NCBI GenBank assembly: GCA_019359095.1
Contig: JAHHHZ010000019.1
Location: 62,001 to 126,000 of the forward strand
Direction: 5' to 3'
Length of the DNA stretch: 64,000 nucleotides
From: Pleurocapsa minor HA4230-MV1
GTDB lineage: Bacteria; Cyanobacteriota; Cyanobacteriia; Cyanobacteriales; Xenococcaceae
Position numbers and translations under genes: made by a program. Shown here in pieces: positions 17,843 through 28,102 of the stretch (position 1 is its first letter; every line of letters starts with the position of its first letter). The notes under the pieces are model-generated. The model had not been told where the DNA came from. It did no database searches and worked only from the letters and a program-made list of their open reading frames with translations.

Positions 17843-18391
17843 GTGTCTAATCTACGAACCCAGCCCAACTCATCTAATCCGAGGATGCACAGCAGTGCCA
17901 ACACATCACAACAGCAGCTTAAGTTTCAACTTTATCCAGAGACTAAAGCAATGCTGCCGATTAAGCAGATTACGGAGGTTCTCAAAATTCAGTTAGCGCA
18001 GATTATGCCCATTCCTCAAATGCCTGCTTGGGTGATGGGAGTCTACAACTGGCGAGGAGATATTTTGTGGATGCTCGATCTCGGACAACTACTGGGCTTA
18101 GATTCTTGGTATCAACAGCAACACGCTCGCCTCCTACATACAGCAATTGTCTTGTCTCCTGAGCGGGAGGGAAATAATGATAATCAGATTCACTTGGGCT
18201 TAGTCGTAGCTGGGGTAGATAACTTGGAAAGCTGCGATCCTGCTGCAATTCAAGCTGTACTCGATTCACAGATCGATCCTCGTTTAAATAGCTTTTTACA
18301 AGGATATTGGCTTCAATCTTCAGGAGAAATGGTTTTGGCTCTTGATGGACAGGCGATCGCCTCTGCTATGCCTAAACGAGTAGTTGATTAA
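17843..18391 (+). CDS. pixI: CheW-like adaptor PixI
   Basis: 182 residues, GTG start behind a GAGGTG ribosome site. After a ~30-residue polar leader comes a CheW domain: LKFQLYPETKAMLPIKQITEVLK, VMGVYNWRGDILWMLDLGQLLG (the conserved N-WRG-I---DL pattern) and a C-terminal lobe. It should couple the MCPs to the PixL kinase at the membrane. Followed after 66 bases by the first MCP gene. Confidence 0.88.
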   Translation: MSNLRTQPNSSNPRMHSSANTSQQQLKFQLYPETKAMLPIKQITEVLKIQLAQIMPIPQMPAWVMGVYNWRGDILWMLDLGQLLGLDSWYQQQHARLLHTAIVLSPEREGNNDNQIHLGLVVAGVDNLESCDPAAIQAVLDSQIDPRLNSFLQGYWLQSSGEMVLALDGQAIASAMPKRVVD

Positions 18392-18457
18392 TATTGATCA
18401 ATATTTAATTAAAGTGTCTGACTGCCTCTAATTAACTTACTATCTATCTTAGTTTCT

Positions 18458-20845
18458 ATGAATAATCTGCCCCAGTTAACCGAGCAAGAAGAACCATCTC
18501 AGATTATGGATTCTCACCTCCCAAGAGCATCTTGGCTAAGGGGAATATACAATCTACCGCTCAATCGTAAAATTAATTTAATTCCTTGGTTTAGTTGTGG
18601 CGGACTGGCTTTAGTTTTAGGGGCGGGAGGATTAATTCTTCAAGGAACTCTCAAGCAGCAGTTAATTGAGCAAACTGAATCTAGACTCGATGTTAAGAGT
18701 CAGGTAATCCTCTTATCGTCAGCTAAACTTGGCACTAATTTAGGAGCTTTAGGCAAAACCCTAACCGCTGTCACCGAAGAACAAGATTACAGCGCTGTTT
18801 ACTTACTTCAAGCCGATGGCACAGTAGTTCTCGCATCATCTTCAGCCAAAATTGCGGGAGCAGCTAGCACCAACCTGGCTTTGCCAGATAATCAAATTTT
18901 GGAGCAGGCAATTTATAGTCAGGGAAAAGTAGTTCATCAGACAACTACTATTGAGGGACATAAGTATGTCCTAGCAGCTCAAACTATTAGTGATAGCGAC
19001 GGTAATCCTCTAGGAGTTTTGGTACACGGTACTTCGGCGCAGTCGCTCAATAGCATTCTCCAAAGTAGTTTGCTAGCTCAGTCGCTTTTATCGTTAATTA
19101 TTTTAATTTTTATTATTTATTTAAGTCGGCTTTTAGGAAGGGCGATCGCCGAACCGATTCAAAGTCTTCACAGAGTAGCTCAAAATTTCTCGGCGGGGAA
19201 TTTTGGGGTGAGAGCAAAGATTCATGCTCAAGATGAAGTTGGTCTGTTAAGCAGTACCTTTAATGTCTTGGCAAATTCGATTGAACTAAATGAAGCTCGT
19301 CTGAAACAAGAGGCAGAACGTTCTCGTCTTTTACAAGGAATTGTTTACAGTATTACTCAAGCCGATAATGTGCAAGAAGTATGGCAAACGGCAGTCGACA
19401 GTAGTAGAAAAGCGCTTAAAGCCGATCGCGTAATTTATCATCATTTTGAGCAAAATTGGCAGGGTACGATCGTTGCTGAAGCAGTGAAAGAGGGTTTTCC
19501 TCAAGCCTTGGGAACAAAAATTAACGATCCTTGTTTTGCCGAAGGATATGCTGAAGCTTATCGACAGGGAAAGGTGAAGGCGATCGCTAATATTAACCAA
19601 GAAGAACTACATGATTGCCATCTCCAGATGCTCAAACCATTGGCAGTGGTAGCTTGCCTTATTACGCCCGTAGTCACAGCCAATCGATTAGCTGGTTTAC
19701 TAATTGCCCATCAGTGTAGTCAGGCAAGAACTTGGCAGTCAGATGAAATTAGCTTGCTGACGCGGATTGCCGAACAGGTTGGCAGAACAGTTGAGAAAAT
19801 TGAAATCTTAGAACAGCAGCAACAGGCACAGGAGCAAGAAAGGGCTGCTAAGGAAAATCTTCAGCGACGAGCCTTGGAATTACTGATGGAGGTAGATCCC
19901 GTCAGTCAGGGAGACTTAACTGTACAGGTAAAGGTGCAGTCAGATGAAATTGGCACCATTGGCGATTCTTACAACACGACGATTGAAAGTCTGCGTCAGT
20001 TAGTATCTCAGGTAAAAACTGCTGCCCTTCAGGTGTCTATTACCACCAGCGATAAAGATCGTTCGATTCAGGAATTATCGATTGGTGCATCAGCACAGAC
20101 TACGGAAATTAATGCTGCCTTAAAGCGTATTCAGGGTATCACTAACTCAATTCAGGCAGTAGCTCATAATGCCAAGACAGCGGAAGCCGCCATGCTTAAA
20201 GCGACCGAAACCGTCCAGGCAGGAGATGAGGCGATGAACCAAACGGTGGCAGGTTTCCAAGAAATACGCGATACGGTAGCAGCTACAGCAAAAAAAGTGA
20301 AGCGCCTAGGTGAGTCATCGCAGAAAATTTCTAAAGTAGTCAATGTTATTAGTAACTTTGCCGATCAGACAAATCTGCTCGCTCTAAATGCCTCGATTGA
20401 GGCTGCTCACGCAGGAGAAGAAGGACGCGGTTTTGCCGTAGTTGCCGAGGAAGTGCGATCGCTAGCTCGTCAGTCGGCGGAAGCTACAGCAGAAATTGAA
20501 GCTTTGGTGGCAGAAATTCAGCTAGAAACCAAGGAAGTAGTTGCAGCCATGGAGGCAGGGACAGAGCAGGTAGTGGCGGGAACCAAACTGGTTGATAAAA
20601 CTCGCATTTCCCTGACACAGATTGGTGATGTTAGTCAAGAAATTAATCAGCTAGTAGCAGAAATTGCCGCAGCTACCGTAGAACAGTCTCAAGATTCGGA
20701 AGTAGTGACCAAAACCATGTTGGAAGTTGCTGAAATTTCCAATCAAACTGCGACTGAAGCGATCGCCGTCTCGGCATCGTTCCAAGATCTGCTGATCGTA
20801 GCTCAACAGCTAGAAAATAGTGTGGCTAAATTCAAAGTCAGCTAA
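18458..20845 (+). CDS. pixJ: PixJ photoreceptor MCP with DXCF cyanobacteriochrome GAF
   Basis: 795 residues. Two membrane spans (residues ~45-68 and ~205-228) flank a periplasmic domain. Then come HAMP (~230-280), GAF (~285-455), a second HAMP-like unit (~470-520) and the MCP signalling domain. The GAF has both cyanobacteriochrome cysteines: DPCF (Cys359, DXCF motif) and DCHLQML (Cys387-His388, the main bilin attachment), plus [12 protein letters not shown] proteins such as PixJ bind phycoviolobilin and respond to blue/green light; colour here is inferred. The kinase-control tip reads [20 protein letters not shown], with His where Arg is usual. No CheR/CheB genes are nearby. Confidence 0.92.
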   Translation: MNNLPQLTEQEEPSQIMDSHLPRASWLRGIYNLPLNRKINLIPWFSCGGLALVLGAGGLILQGTLKQQLIEQTESRLDVKSQVILLSSAKLGTNLGALGKTLTAVTEEQDYSAVYLLQADGTVVLASSSAKIAGAASTNLALPDNQILEQAIYSQGKVVHQTTTIEGHKYVLAAQTISDSDGNPLGVLVHGTSAQSLNSILQSSLLAQSLLSLIILIFIIYLSRLLGRAIAEPIQSLHRVAQNFSAGNFGVRAKIHAQDEVGLLSSTFNVLANSIELNEARLKQEAERSRLLQGIVYSITQADNVQEVWQTAVDSSRKALKADRVIYHHFEQNWQGTIVAEAVKEGFPQALGTKINDPCFAEGYAEAYRQGKVKAIANINQEELHDCHLQMLKPLAVVACLITPVVTANRLAGLLIAHQCSQARTWQSDEISLLTRIAEQVGRTVEKIEILEQQQQAQEQERAAKENLQRRALELLMEVDPVSQGDLTVQVKVQSDEIGTIGDSYNTTIESLRQLVSQVKTAALQVSITTSDKDRSIQELSIGASAQTTEINAALKRIQGITNSIQAVAHNAKTAEAAMLKATETVQAGDEAMNQTVAGFQEIRDTVAATAKKVKRLGESSQKISKVVNVISNFADQTNLLALNASIEAAHAGEEGRGFAVVAEEVRSLARQSAEATAEIEALVAEIQLETKEVVAAMEAGTEQVVAGTKLVDKTRISLTQIGDVSQEINQLVAEIAAATVEQSQDSEVVTKTMLEVAEISNQTATEAIAVSASFQDLLIVAQQLENSVAKFKVS

Positions 20846-20892
20846 CTAAATTATTGAAATTTAAATCTATTCATAATTTTATTGAGATTGCT

Positions 20893-23652
20893 ATGAATTT
20901 TGCGCATAATCGTCACCTAGAAAAAGCGACTGACTATCTAATTCAAGATGATTCCACCTCTGGATTATGGTGGCAACGGCAAAGTCTGCGCTTTAAAACC
21001 ACGGTATTAGCGATCGCCATCGGTACAATACCCACCTTGGCAGTTAGTTGGGTGGCATATTATTTTGCTGTCGATTCCCTCACCCAACAGACAAGTAACC
21101 TGAGCAAAACTTTGGTCGGGGATCTCCAAGAGCAAGTCAATATTTTTATCGGCGATCGCTTGGTCGATCTTCAGGTGATGGCAAGCTTAGATATCTTTAC
21201 CAATCCTCAGTTAAGCAAACAGGCGACTAGAGCGGAGAAATCTGCTGCTCTTATGCGTATTCAAGATGCCTCTAAAATCTATGACAGTATTGCCGTATTT
21301 GACATCCAGGGTAATGTCATCGCTCAAACTAAAGGTGCAGCTTTAAATAACCACCTTGACCGTAATTACGTGCAGGATGCTTTAAAATCTCAAAAAGCAG
21401 TTATTAGTCAACCTCAGATCTCTGAGGGTTCGGGGGTTTTGAGTATTTATGGAGCAACACCGATTAAAGAGCGCTCCACGGGAAAAACGATTGGTTTTGT
21501 ACAGGCAAGAATTCCTGTAAAAATCTTCACTAAATTGCTGCAAAACTTTACTACTGAAGATAGTCAGTATTATTTGCTCAATAACCAAGGAATTTTTTGG
21601 GGTTCGACTGGAGAATATGCCCTCACAATCTCAAGTAACGGCTCGTCAGTAGCGAATAAGTCCTCTAACTCTGAAGCAATCACAGCCCAGGATATTTTCT
21701 TAGATGCAGACAAACTACTTACCAGTAATACTTTAAGCACTGGCATTGCCACCAATATTCAAACCAATTCTCAGCAGTTGCTGGCTTATGCTCCAGCTAA
21801 AACTGTAGTAGGACTCCCTCAGCTCAATTGGCAGGCGATTGTAGCTACAGACACAGCTATGGTTTATGCTCCTCAAAGAAAACTGAGATTATTGTTGGTG
21901 CTGGGTTCAACAATAGTGGCGATCGGAGTTGGCGCGATCGCCTATGCTTGGGTAAATCGATTGTTGCGCCCAATTCTCCAGGCTGCTCAAGCCGTGCAAA
22001 AGATTGGTCAGGGGGAGTTTTCGACTCGACTAGCAATTGCGGGAACCGATGAAATTGCCCAGTTGGGTAGCGATATCAATCGTCTGGCAGTTCAGTTAAC
22101 TGATTTTACGCAGGTTCAGACTAGACTGACTCAACACTCAGCCAGTATTAAGGATATTGTTCTGCAATTAACTCGCGCTAAGAATTGGCTAGAAATTTTA
22201 GATGCGGTGGTGCAGAAAAGTTATCAAACTTTTAATGCAGAACGAGTTGTTTACTATCAATTTGATTCCCAGTCGGCAATAGCAGTAGCAGAATGTGCTG
22301 CTCAAGGTACTCGCATCATCCACAATAGTAATTTGAGTTCTGAACTAGTAGCGGAATATCTAGCTCAACCATATTTGCCTCAGATCGAAGTGATCGATGA
22401 TCTAACCCAGACAAAATTAACCCCAGCCAAACAAGAGTATCTAGAATCTTTAGAAGTAAAATCTTGTTTAATTGCCCCGATCATCATTGACAATCAATTA
22501 AATGGATTATTGATGGTTCATCAATCAACTACTCTTTTTCCCTGGATGAATGAGGAACAAGAATTTTTAATCCAAGTTGCCAGCCAAATCGGTTTTGCCA
22601 TTACTCGTTTAGAACTCTTAGAACAGCAAAAGTTGGCTGAGATCCGCGAGAAGTCAGCCAAAGAGGCAATGCAGACTAGAGCCTTGAGTCTGTTGCAGGA
22701 AGTAGATGATGTTTCCCAAGGAAATTTAACCGTTCGCGCTAGGGTGACAGAGGATGAAATCGGCACGATCGCCGATTCTTATAACTCAACCATCGAAAGT
22801 CTGCAAAAATTGGTCAATCAGACTAAAGCAGCAGCAACGGAAGTACAGCTTAATACCTCCGCTAATGATTTAGCAGTACAGTCTTTAGCCCAGGAAACTA
22901 TTGCTCAAGCCAGCTCAATTTCTCAGATGCTTAAGCAGGTAAGGGGGATGGAAACCTCAATTAGTCTAGTGGCAAATCAGGCGCATCAGGCAGAAGCATT
23001 CGTCCAGCAGGCAGCCACTACAATTGCCCGCGAAGATCGAGCTATAAGTCTTACTGTTGCCGAAATCAAAGCGGTGCAGCAAACCGTGACTCAAACTGCA
23101 ACTAAAGCAGAAAAACTGGGGGAGTCTTCCCAAGAAATTTCTCAGGTGGTCAACCTAATTGGTCGCTTTGCAGCTCAAACCCATCTTTTGGCTCTTAAAG
23201 CTTCGATTGAAGCAGCACGGGCAGGAGAGGAGGGCAAAGGCTTTGCAGTAATTGCTGATGAGGTCAGATCTTTGGCTACCGCCTCGGCAGAAGCAACAGC
23301 AGAAATTGAAACTTTGGTCAGTAAGATTCAACTAGAAACTGCTGAGGTGGTCAAAGCCATGCATCGGGGAGCAGCACAAATTGCCTCGGGACATGAACTG
23401 GTACAGCAAACTCGTCACAGTCTAAGCCAGGTAAATCAGGTAAGTAATGAAATTAGCAAGTTAGTTAGCTCGATTACCCAAGCTACTCAACAACAATCCG
23501 CCACTTCTGCCCAGGTGAGCCAAACTATTGTGGATGTTGTGGCGATCGCCGAACATAATTCTCAGTCGGCAACCCAAGTCTTTCATTCGCTGCGAGAGCT
23601 ATCGGCGATCGCGACCAAACTTCAGTCTCATATTGCGAAATTTAAAACCTAA
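20893..23652 (+). CDS. Second methyl-accepting protein of the pix operon, GAF without bilin cysteine
   Basis: About 920 residues from ATG 20893; a TTG at 20854 would add 13. Domains: membrane span (~35-60), long periplasmic dCache-type sensor (~70-330), second span near LLLVLGSTIVAIGVGAIAYAW, HAMP, GAF (~430-580), HAMP-like linker and MCP domain. The GAF lacks both bilin cysteines: where PixJ has CH this one reads AKQEYLESL, so it cannot attach a chromophore the usual way. The signalling tip reads QTHLLALKASIEAARAGEEG, with His and Lys replacing two nearly invariant Asn. It corresponds in position to pixJ2 of Synechocystis. The Cache domain suggests a chemical ligand. Confidence 0.85.
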   Translation: MNFAHNRHLEKATDYLIQDDSTSGLWWQRQSLRFKTTVLAIAIGTIPTLAVSWVAYYFAVDSLTQQTSNLSKTLVGDLQEQVNIFIGDRLVDLQVMASLDIFTNPQLSKQATRAEKSAALMRIQDASKIYDSIAVFDIQGNVIAQTKGAALNNHLDRNYVQDALKSQKAVISQPQISEGSGVLSIYGATPIKERSTGKTIGFVQARIPVKIFTKLLQNFTTEDSQYYLLNNQGIFWGSTGEYALTISSNGSSVANKSSNSEAITAQDIFLDADKLLTSNTLSTGIATNIQTNSQQLLAYAPAKTVVGLPQLNWQAIVATDTAMVYAPQRKLRLLLVLGSTIVAIGVGAIAYAWVNRLLRPILQAAQAVQKIGQGEFSTRLAIAGTDEIAQLGSDINRLAVQLTDFTQVQTRLTQHSASIKDIVLQLTRAKNWLEILDAVVQKSYQTFNAERVVYYQFDSQSAIAVAECAAQGTRIIHNSNLSSELVAEYLAQPYLPQIEVIDDLTQTKLTPAKQEYLESLEVKSCLIAPIIIDNQLNGLLMVHQSTTLFPWMNEEQEFLIQVASQIGFAITRLELLEQQKLAEIREKSAKEAMQTRALSLLQEVDDVSQGNLTVRARVTEDEIGTIADSYNSTIESLQKLVNQTKAAATEVQLNTSANDLAVQSLAQETIAQASSISQMLKQVRGMETSISLVANQAHQAEAFVQQAATTIAREDRAISLTVAEIKAVQQTVTQTATKAEKLGESSQEISQVVNLIGRFAAQTHLLALKASIEAARAGEEGKGFAVIADEVRSLATASAEATAEIETLVSKIQLETAEVVKAMHRGAAQIASGHELVQQTRHSLSQVNQVSNEISKLVSSITQATQQQSATSAQVSQTIVDVVAIAEHNSQSATQVFHSLRELSAIATKLQSHIAKFKT

Positions 23653-23691
23653 TCTCTTATCTACCTATAAATTGTCAATTAGATCTAAACC

Positions 23692-26600
23692 ATGTCACTC
23701 AACCCCGATATTCGCGATCGAGCGTATCAATTTTTTGTCGAAGAAGCCCAAGAGCTTTTACAGCTATTAGAAACAGGCTTACTTGAGCTACGCCAAGACC
23801 ACAGTATACCCAAGGTACACGAATTGATGCGGGCGGCTCACTCCATTAAAGGTGGTGCTGCTAGTGTTGAGTTGAACGCCATTGAATTGTTGGCACATCG
23901 GTTAGAAGATTTTTTTAAGGCTCTTTACAGCGATCGAGTTGATTTTGATCCAGAATTAGAAAGTTTATTACTTCAAGGTTACGACTGTTTATCTAACCCG
24001 TTACTCGAACAAATTCAGACAGGCTCTTTTGATGAGGAGGCAGCTTTACTCAAAGCTGAACCAGTATTTGCTGCTTTAGAAGTTCGTTTAGCAGAAGCTC
24101 TAAAAAATGCTGATAACTATCTTCCTAGCTCCAATGATTTGGGAGTAGATATTGTTGCTTCAATTTTTGAAGTGGACGTAGTTAAAGCTTTAGATCGCTT
24201 ACAGTCAGTTAGTTTAAATCCACATGATTATGAACCAGCAGCGGAGTTAGGAGCAACTCTCGAAATGTTTGCTGGTTTTGCCGAGTTATTTAACCTCTCA
24301 GGATTTAGCGATATTGTTCAAACTGCCCAAGCTGCATTACAGTTAAATCCCCAAGCTGCATTAACTATTATTCAAGTTATGGTTGCTGACTGTACTTTAG
24401 CTACCGAACAAGTATTAGCAGGCGATCGCGAACGGGGTGGAACAGTTTCTCTGGCTTTAATTGAATTAGCTCAAAGCAAGGTTGCTGAAACTGATACGGA
24501 TTGCCAAATAGCCTCGCCTCAAGATCATTTTGGGTCTACTACACCTTTAACTGATGATCTTGTAACCGACGATGAAATTGCTCTAGACTCGGATAACTGG
24601 TCAAATGTTACTGACAATGAAGCTTTAGCCGAGGATATCTTTGGTAATTTTGCTGAGCCGTTAAATACCACAGATGAGCTTAATCAGATCTTTAATCTAG
24701 TTGCTGACCAAGCAGTTACAGACCAGACAGAGACAGATAATGATGTTTTTGCCAGCGAGGAAATTGCTACCGAGTTCGATCATCTATGGTCGAGCGTTAG
24801 CGATCCAGAAACTGCCACCGATAATCTTAGTCAGATCTTTAATCTAGTTGCTGACCAAGCACTTACAGCTCAGACAGAGAAAGAGACAGATAATGATGTT
24901 TTTACCCACGAACAAATATCGGACTCCGAACATTTATGGTCTGATGTTGCTGACAACGAAGTTTTAGCTGAAGATATTTTTGGTGCGTCGGCAATCGATA
25001 TCGAACCTGAACCAGCCGTTGATGACGTAGAGCAAAAGATTGAACAGCCTGAAATAACCACAACCATAGAATCAATTGCCGATATTTTTGACAGTCTTCC
25101 TAGTGCCAAGCCAGATTCGTTATTACTTTCATCACAGTCGCCACCTAAGCCCAAAGCTCAAGCTTCAACCACCGCCAATACTTCTAACACTGCATCTAAG
25201 CTTTCGGTACGGGTTGATTTAGATCGTTTAGAGCGAATGAATAATTTGGTGGGAGAATTGACCATCAACCGTAATAGTCTGGCTTTACAAAACGAACAGC
25301 TACAGGAAAATGTTTTTGAACTAGAGCAAAAGTGTTGGCGTTTTCGAGGAGTGACTAAACAGCTACGGGAAATATCCGACCAAATGTTGTTAGAAGCGCG
25401 ATCGCGCATCCCCAATGCTCCTACTTTGGATAGTGATACCGAGACTGAGTTTGATGCTTTGGAACTCGATAGCTATAGTCTGCTCTATTCCTCTTTACAA
25501 GAAGTGTTGGAAGAGATGGTGCAGCTTGAGGAAAGTGTGGAAGATATTACCCTCTTTGCCCAGCAGTCGGATCGGACGATTAATAGTCAAGGTCAGATGT
25601 TGAGACAGATGCGGGACGAGTTGATGTGGGTGAGGATGCTACCCCTGGAGCAAATTTTGCAGCGTTTTCCCCGTATTCTGCGCGATTTGTCCAGTAAACA
25701 CCATAAATCTGTTGACCTAAAGTTAAAAGGGACTGGAGTACTAGTTGATAAAGCAGTGTTAGAAAAGTTGTCTGACCCTCTACTCCATCTCTTACGCAAT
25801 GGTTTTGACCACGGCATCGAAGATCCCCAGTTGAGAATTCAACAAGGAAAATCTGCCACTGGCTTAATTGAAATTCAGGCTTACTATCAGGGTAATCAAA
25901 CCGTGATTGAAGTGAAGGATGATGGTCAAGGTTTGGATTTAGCCAGAATTACCCAAAAAGGAATTGAACAGGGTCTAATTTCACCCCAGGAAGCTGCCTC
26001 GGCATCCCAGGAAAGACTGTTTGAGCTAATCTTTGAACCAGGATTTTCGACTGCTAGTCAGGTGAGTGAACTTTCTGGTCGAGGAGTTGGGATGAATATT
26101 GTGCGATCGCAAGTTGAAACTCTCAAAGGTAAAATTGGCGTAACTTCTACTCGTGGCAGGGGTTCTACTTTTACTCTACGTCTGCCTTTAACTCTAACTA
26201 TTGCCAAACTCTTAATCTGCTCTCTTGGTTTGACCGCCTTCGCTATTCCAGCCGACAGTATTGAAGAGATTATTATTCCCACCGCCGAACAAATCAAACT
26301 AGCTAACGGACAGCAGTTTTTATTCCTTAAGGGCAAGCTGATTCCAATTTATGCCCTGCCAGAAATTTTGTCTTATAATTGTCCGATTCCTGACACCGAT
26401 TCTAGTAGTAAAGCGTTTAAAACGATCGCTCCTCCTGAAGATTGGGCTGCACCATTACTTTTGCTGCGACGAGGACAACAATTGTTTGCTTTAGAAGTTG
26501 TTAGTCTACTGAGTGAACAAGAATTAGTGATTAAACCCTACGGCAAAGCGATCGCTCCTCCCAGTTATAGTTATGGCTGTACAATCCTCAGTGATGGTAG

Positions 26601-27543
26601 TCTTATTCCCGCCTTTGACGGTTCCGCCTTAATCAGTATGATTTTAGGTGAATCACAAGGGACGAGCATCACCCAAAGCTATATCCCAAAAGTCAAGTCG
26701 GCATCTGAATCAGTCCAGAGCGATCGTGGTATGGTCAGCGAAGTAGCCACACAGCTTACATCTTGCCAAACCATCATGATTGTGGATGATTCTACTGCTT
26801 TAAGGCGAACGATGGCTTTAACTTTAGAAAAAGAAGGCTATCGGGTGGTGCAAAAAAAAGATGGCAAAGAAGCTCTTAACGGTTTTAAACAGCATCCTGA
26901 GATCGATTTAATTATCTGTGATGTGGAAATGCCTGTGATGAACGGCTTTGAGTTTTTAGGTATGCGCCGTCGAGATTCGGCTCTAGCTCAAGTTCCCACT
27001 TTTATGTTGACTTCTCGCAGTGGAGCAAAACACCGCAATTTAGCCCAACAGCTAGGGGCAGATGGTTACTTTACCAAGCCCTATGTAGAACAAGACTTTA
27101 TTCAAGCAGTGAAACAAATCTTAGAGGGCAAAAAGCCTTCCGAGAATAAGACCCAAACGGCGATCGCTATTAAAACTAAGACCATCTTGATCGTCGATGA
27201 TTCATCTGCTTTGCGCAGAACCTTGGCTTTAAGTCTAGAACAAAAAGGTTATCGAGTACTACAGAGTCGAGATGGTGCCGAAGGATTAAACCAACTTCGG
27301 AGTAATTTACAAACTGATTTGGTGATTTGTGACATCGAAATGCCCAATGTCAACGGCTTTGAATTTCTGACCCTACGCCGTCAAGAACCCCCGTTAAGCC
27401 AAATACCTGTAGTAATGCTGACTTCACGCGGAACTGAAAAACATCGAAGTTTAGCAGCAAGTTTGGGGGCAGCAGGATTTTTTACCAAGCCTTATATTGA
27501 GGACAAGTTTATCGCGGAAATTGAACAATATCTTCGACCATAG
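23692..27543 (+). CDS. pixL: Hybrid CheA kinase PixL with two receiver domains
   Basis: 1283 residues. Hpt domain with the phospho-accepting His50 in MRAAHSIKGGAASVE. An acidic linker (~250-495) includes an internal duplication. The dimerisation helix follows, then the ATPase domain (LLHLLRNGFDHGIEDP N-box, VKDDGQGLD, GRGVGMNIVRSQ G-box). Next is a CheW-like regulatory domain (~850-1010), then two receivers with D1077 (IICDVEMPV) and D1214 (VICDIEMPN). It is the kinase of the pix pathway and should pass phosphate to PixG and PixH; the fused receivers may act as phosphate sinks. The ORF starts 40 bases after the second MCP gene. Confidence 0.92.
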   Translation: MSLNPDIRDRAYQFFVEEAQELLQLLETGLLELRQDHSIPKVHELMRAAHSIKGGAASVELNAIELLAHRLEDFFKALYSDRVDFDPELESLLLQGYDCLSNPLLEQIQTGSFDEEAALLKAEPVFAALEVRLAEALKNADNYLPSSNDLGVDIVASIFEVDVVKALDRLQSVSLNPHDYEPAAELGATLEMFAGFAELFNLSGFSDIVQTAQAALQLNPQAALTIIQVMVADCTLATEQVLAGDRERGGTVSLALIELAQSKVAETDTDCQIASPQDHFGSTTPLTDDLVTDDEIALDSDNWSNVTDNEALAEDIFGNFAEPLNTTDELNQIFNLVADQAVTDQTETDNDVFASEEIATEFDHLWSSVSDPETATDNLSQIFNLVADQALTAQTEKETDNDVFTHEQISDSEHLWSDVADNEVLAEDIFGASAIDIEPEPAVDDVEQKIEQPEITTTIESIADIFDSLPSAKPDSLLLSSQSPPKPKAQASTTANTSNTASKLSVRVDLDRLERMNNLVGELTINRNSLALQNEQLQENVFELEQKCWRFRGVTKQLREISDQMLLEARSRIPNAPTLDSDTETEFDALELDSYSLLYSSLQEVLEEMVQLEESVEDITLFAQQSDRTINSQGQMLRQMRDELMWVRMLPLEQILQRFPRILRDLSSKHHKSVDLKLKGTGVLVDKAVLEKLSDPLLHLLRNGFDHGIEDPQLRIQQGKSATGLIEIQAYYQGNQTVIEVKDDGQGLDLARITQKGIEQGLISPQEAASASQERLFELIFEPGFSTASQVSELSGRGVGMNIVRSQVETLKGKIGVTSTRGRGSTFTLRLPLTLTIAKLLICSLGLTAFAIPADSIEEIIIPTAEQIKLANGQQFLFLKGKLIPIYALPEILSYNCPIPDTDSSSKAFKTIAPPEDWAAPLLLLRRGQQLFALEVVSLLSEQELVIKPYGKAIAPPSYSYGCTILSDGSLIPAFDGSALISMILGESQGTSITQSYIPKVKSASESVQSDRGMVSEVATQLTSCQTIMIVDDSTALRRTMALTLEKEGYRVVQKKDGKEALNGFKQHPEIDLIICDVEMPVMNGFEFLGMRRRDSALAQVPTFMLTSRSGAKHRNLAQQLGADGYFTKPYVEQDFIQAVKQILEGKKPSENKTQTAIAIKTKTILIVDDSSALRRTLALSLEQKGYRVLQSRDGAEGLNQLRSNLQTDLVICDIEMPNVNGFEFLTLRRQEPPLSQIPVVMLTSRGTEKHRSLAASLGAAGFFTKPYIEDKFIAEIEQYLRP
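24679..24903 (+). repeat. Internal duplication within pixL linker
   Basis: A ~75-base segment at 24679-24750 (QIFNLVADQAVTDQTETDND) recurs at 24826-24903 (QIFNLVADQALTAQTEKETD), 147 bases downstream and in frame. DNA identity is very high, so the duplication is recent. It lengthens the acidic linker between the Hpt and kinase parts. A weaker related unit (VADNEVLAEDIFG, also DNEALAEDIFG) flanks it. Confidence 0.8.
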
Positions 27544-27576
27544 CAGCTACTTAACGTTAATCGATTTAGTAAAATT

Positions 27577-28053
27577 ATGCCTAATATAATCCTCGATCCG
27601 CATCTCCACACATCTGTTCCCAGCGACGCATTAATCAAGCTATTAGTATTTGAAATTGGTAAACTCACCTTAGCTTTACCCATACTTCAAGTGCAAAAGG
27701 TAGTGAAACAAATTGAGGTTTACGGTAGTGGATTAAGTCATGTTAATCTAACTCATTTTCCCGAACAAGAAATTGCGATCGTCGATCTACATCAAAAGTT
27801 ATTTGGTGTTAGCCTAACCCAGTCTGAATCCACTGGATACTTTATCATCAGTAAAAATATTGTCGGTGAACCCCTGGGAATTGTTGTGTCCCAAGCACCA
27901 ACTCTAATCGATCTGTCTCTAGAGCAAATTCGTCTAATACCCGATGCTTATCGTCGTGCCGATACTTTAAAAATTGCTAGTCACGTTACAGTAATTCCTG
28001 ACAAAAATGCTACCAAAACAATTTTTATTTTGGATCTAACTAGTCTTGTATAG
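27577..28053 (+). CDS. CheW-like domain protein ending the pix operon
   Basis: 158 residues forming one CheW-like fold: KLLVFEIGKLTLALPILQVQKVV near residues 20-42, HFPEQEIAIVDLHQKLFG near 60-77, and GIVVSQAPTLIDLSLEQIRLIP near 100-121. It begins 33 bases after pixL and so probably belongs to the same transcript. The usual adaptor role between receptor and kinase is likely, but PixI already fills it; this one is more divergent and lacks the N-WRG signature, so it could modulate the complex instead. Confidence 0.75.
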   Translation: MPNIILDPHLHTSVPSDALIKLLVFEIGKLTLALPILQVQKVVKQIEVYGSGLSHVNLTHFPEQEIAIVDLHQKLFGVSLTQSESTGYFIISKNIVGEPLGIVVSQAPTLIDLSLEQIRLIPDAYRRADTLKIASHVTVIPDKNATKTIFILDLTSLV

Positions 28054-28063
28054 TTAAGAATAG

Positions 28064-28078
28064 GGCGAGAAAATCGCC
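28064..28078 (+). other. Small hairpin after the pix operon
   Basis: GGCGA-GAAAA-TCGCC, a five-pair stem with a GAAAA loop, 11 bases after the last cheW-like stop. No U-tract follows, so it is not a standard terminator; it may stabilise the transcript end. Confidence 0.4.
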
Positions 28079-28102
28079 GATTACTTATAGTAAAAATTAG
28101 CA

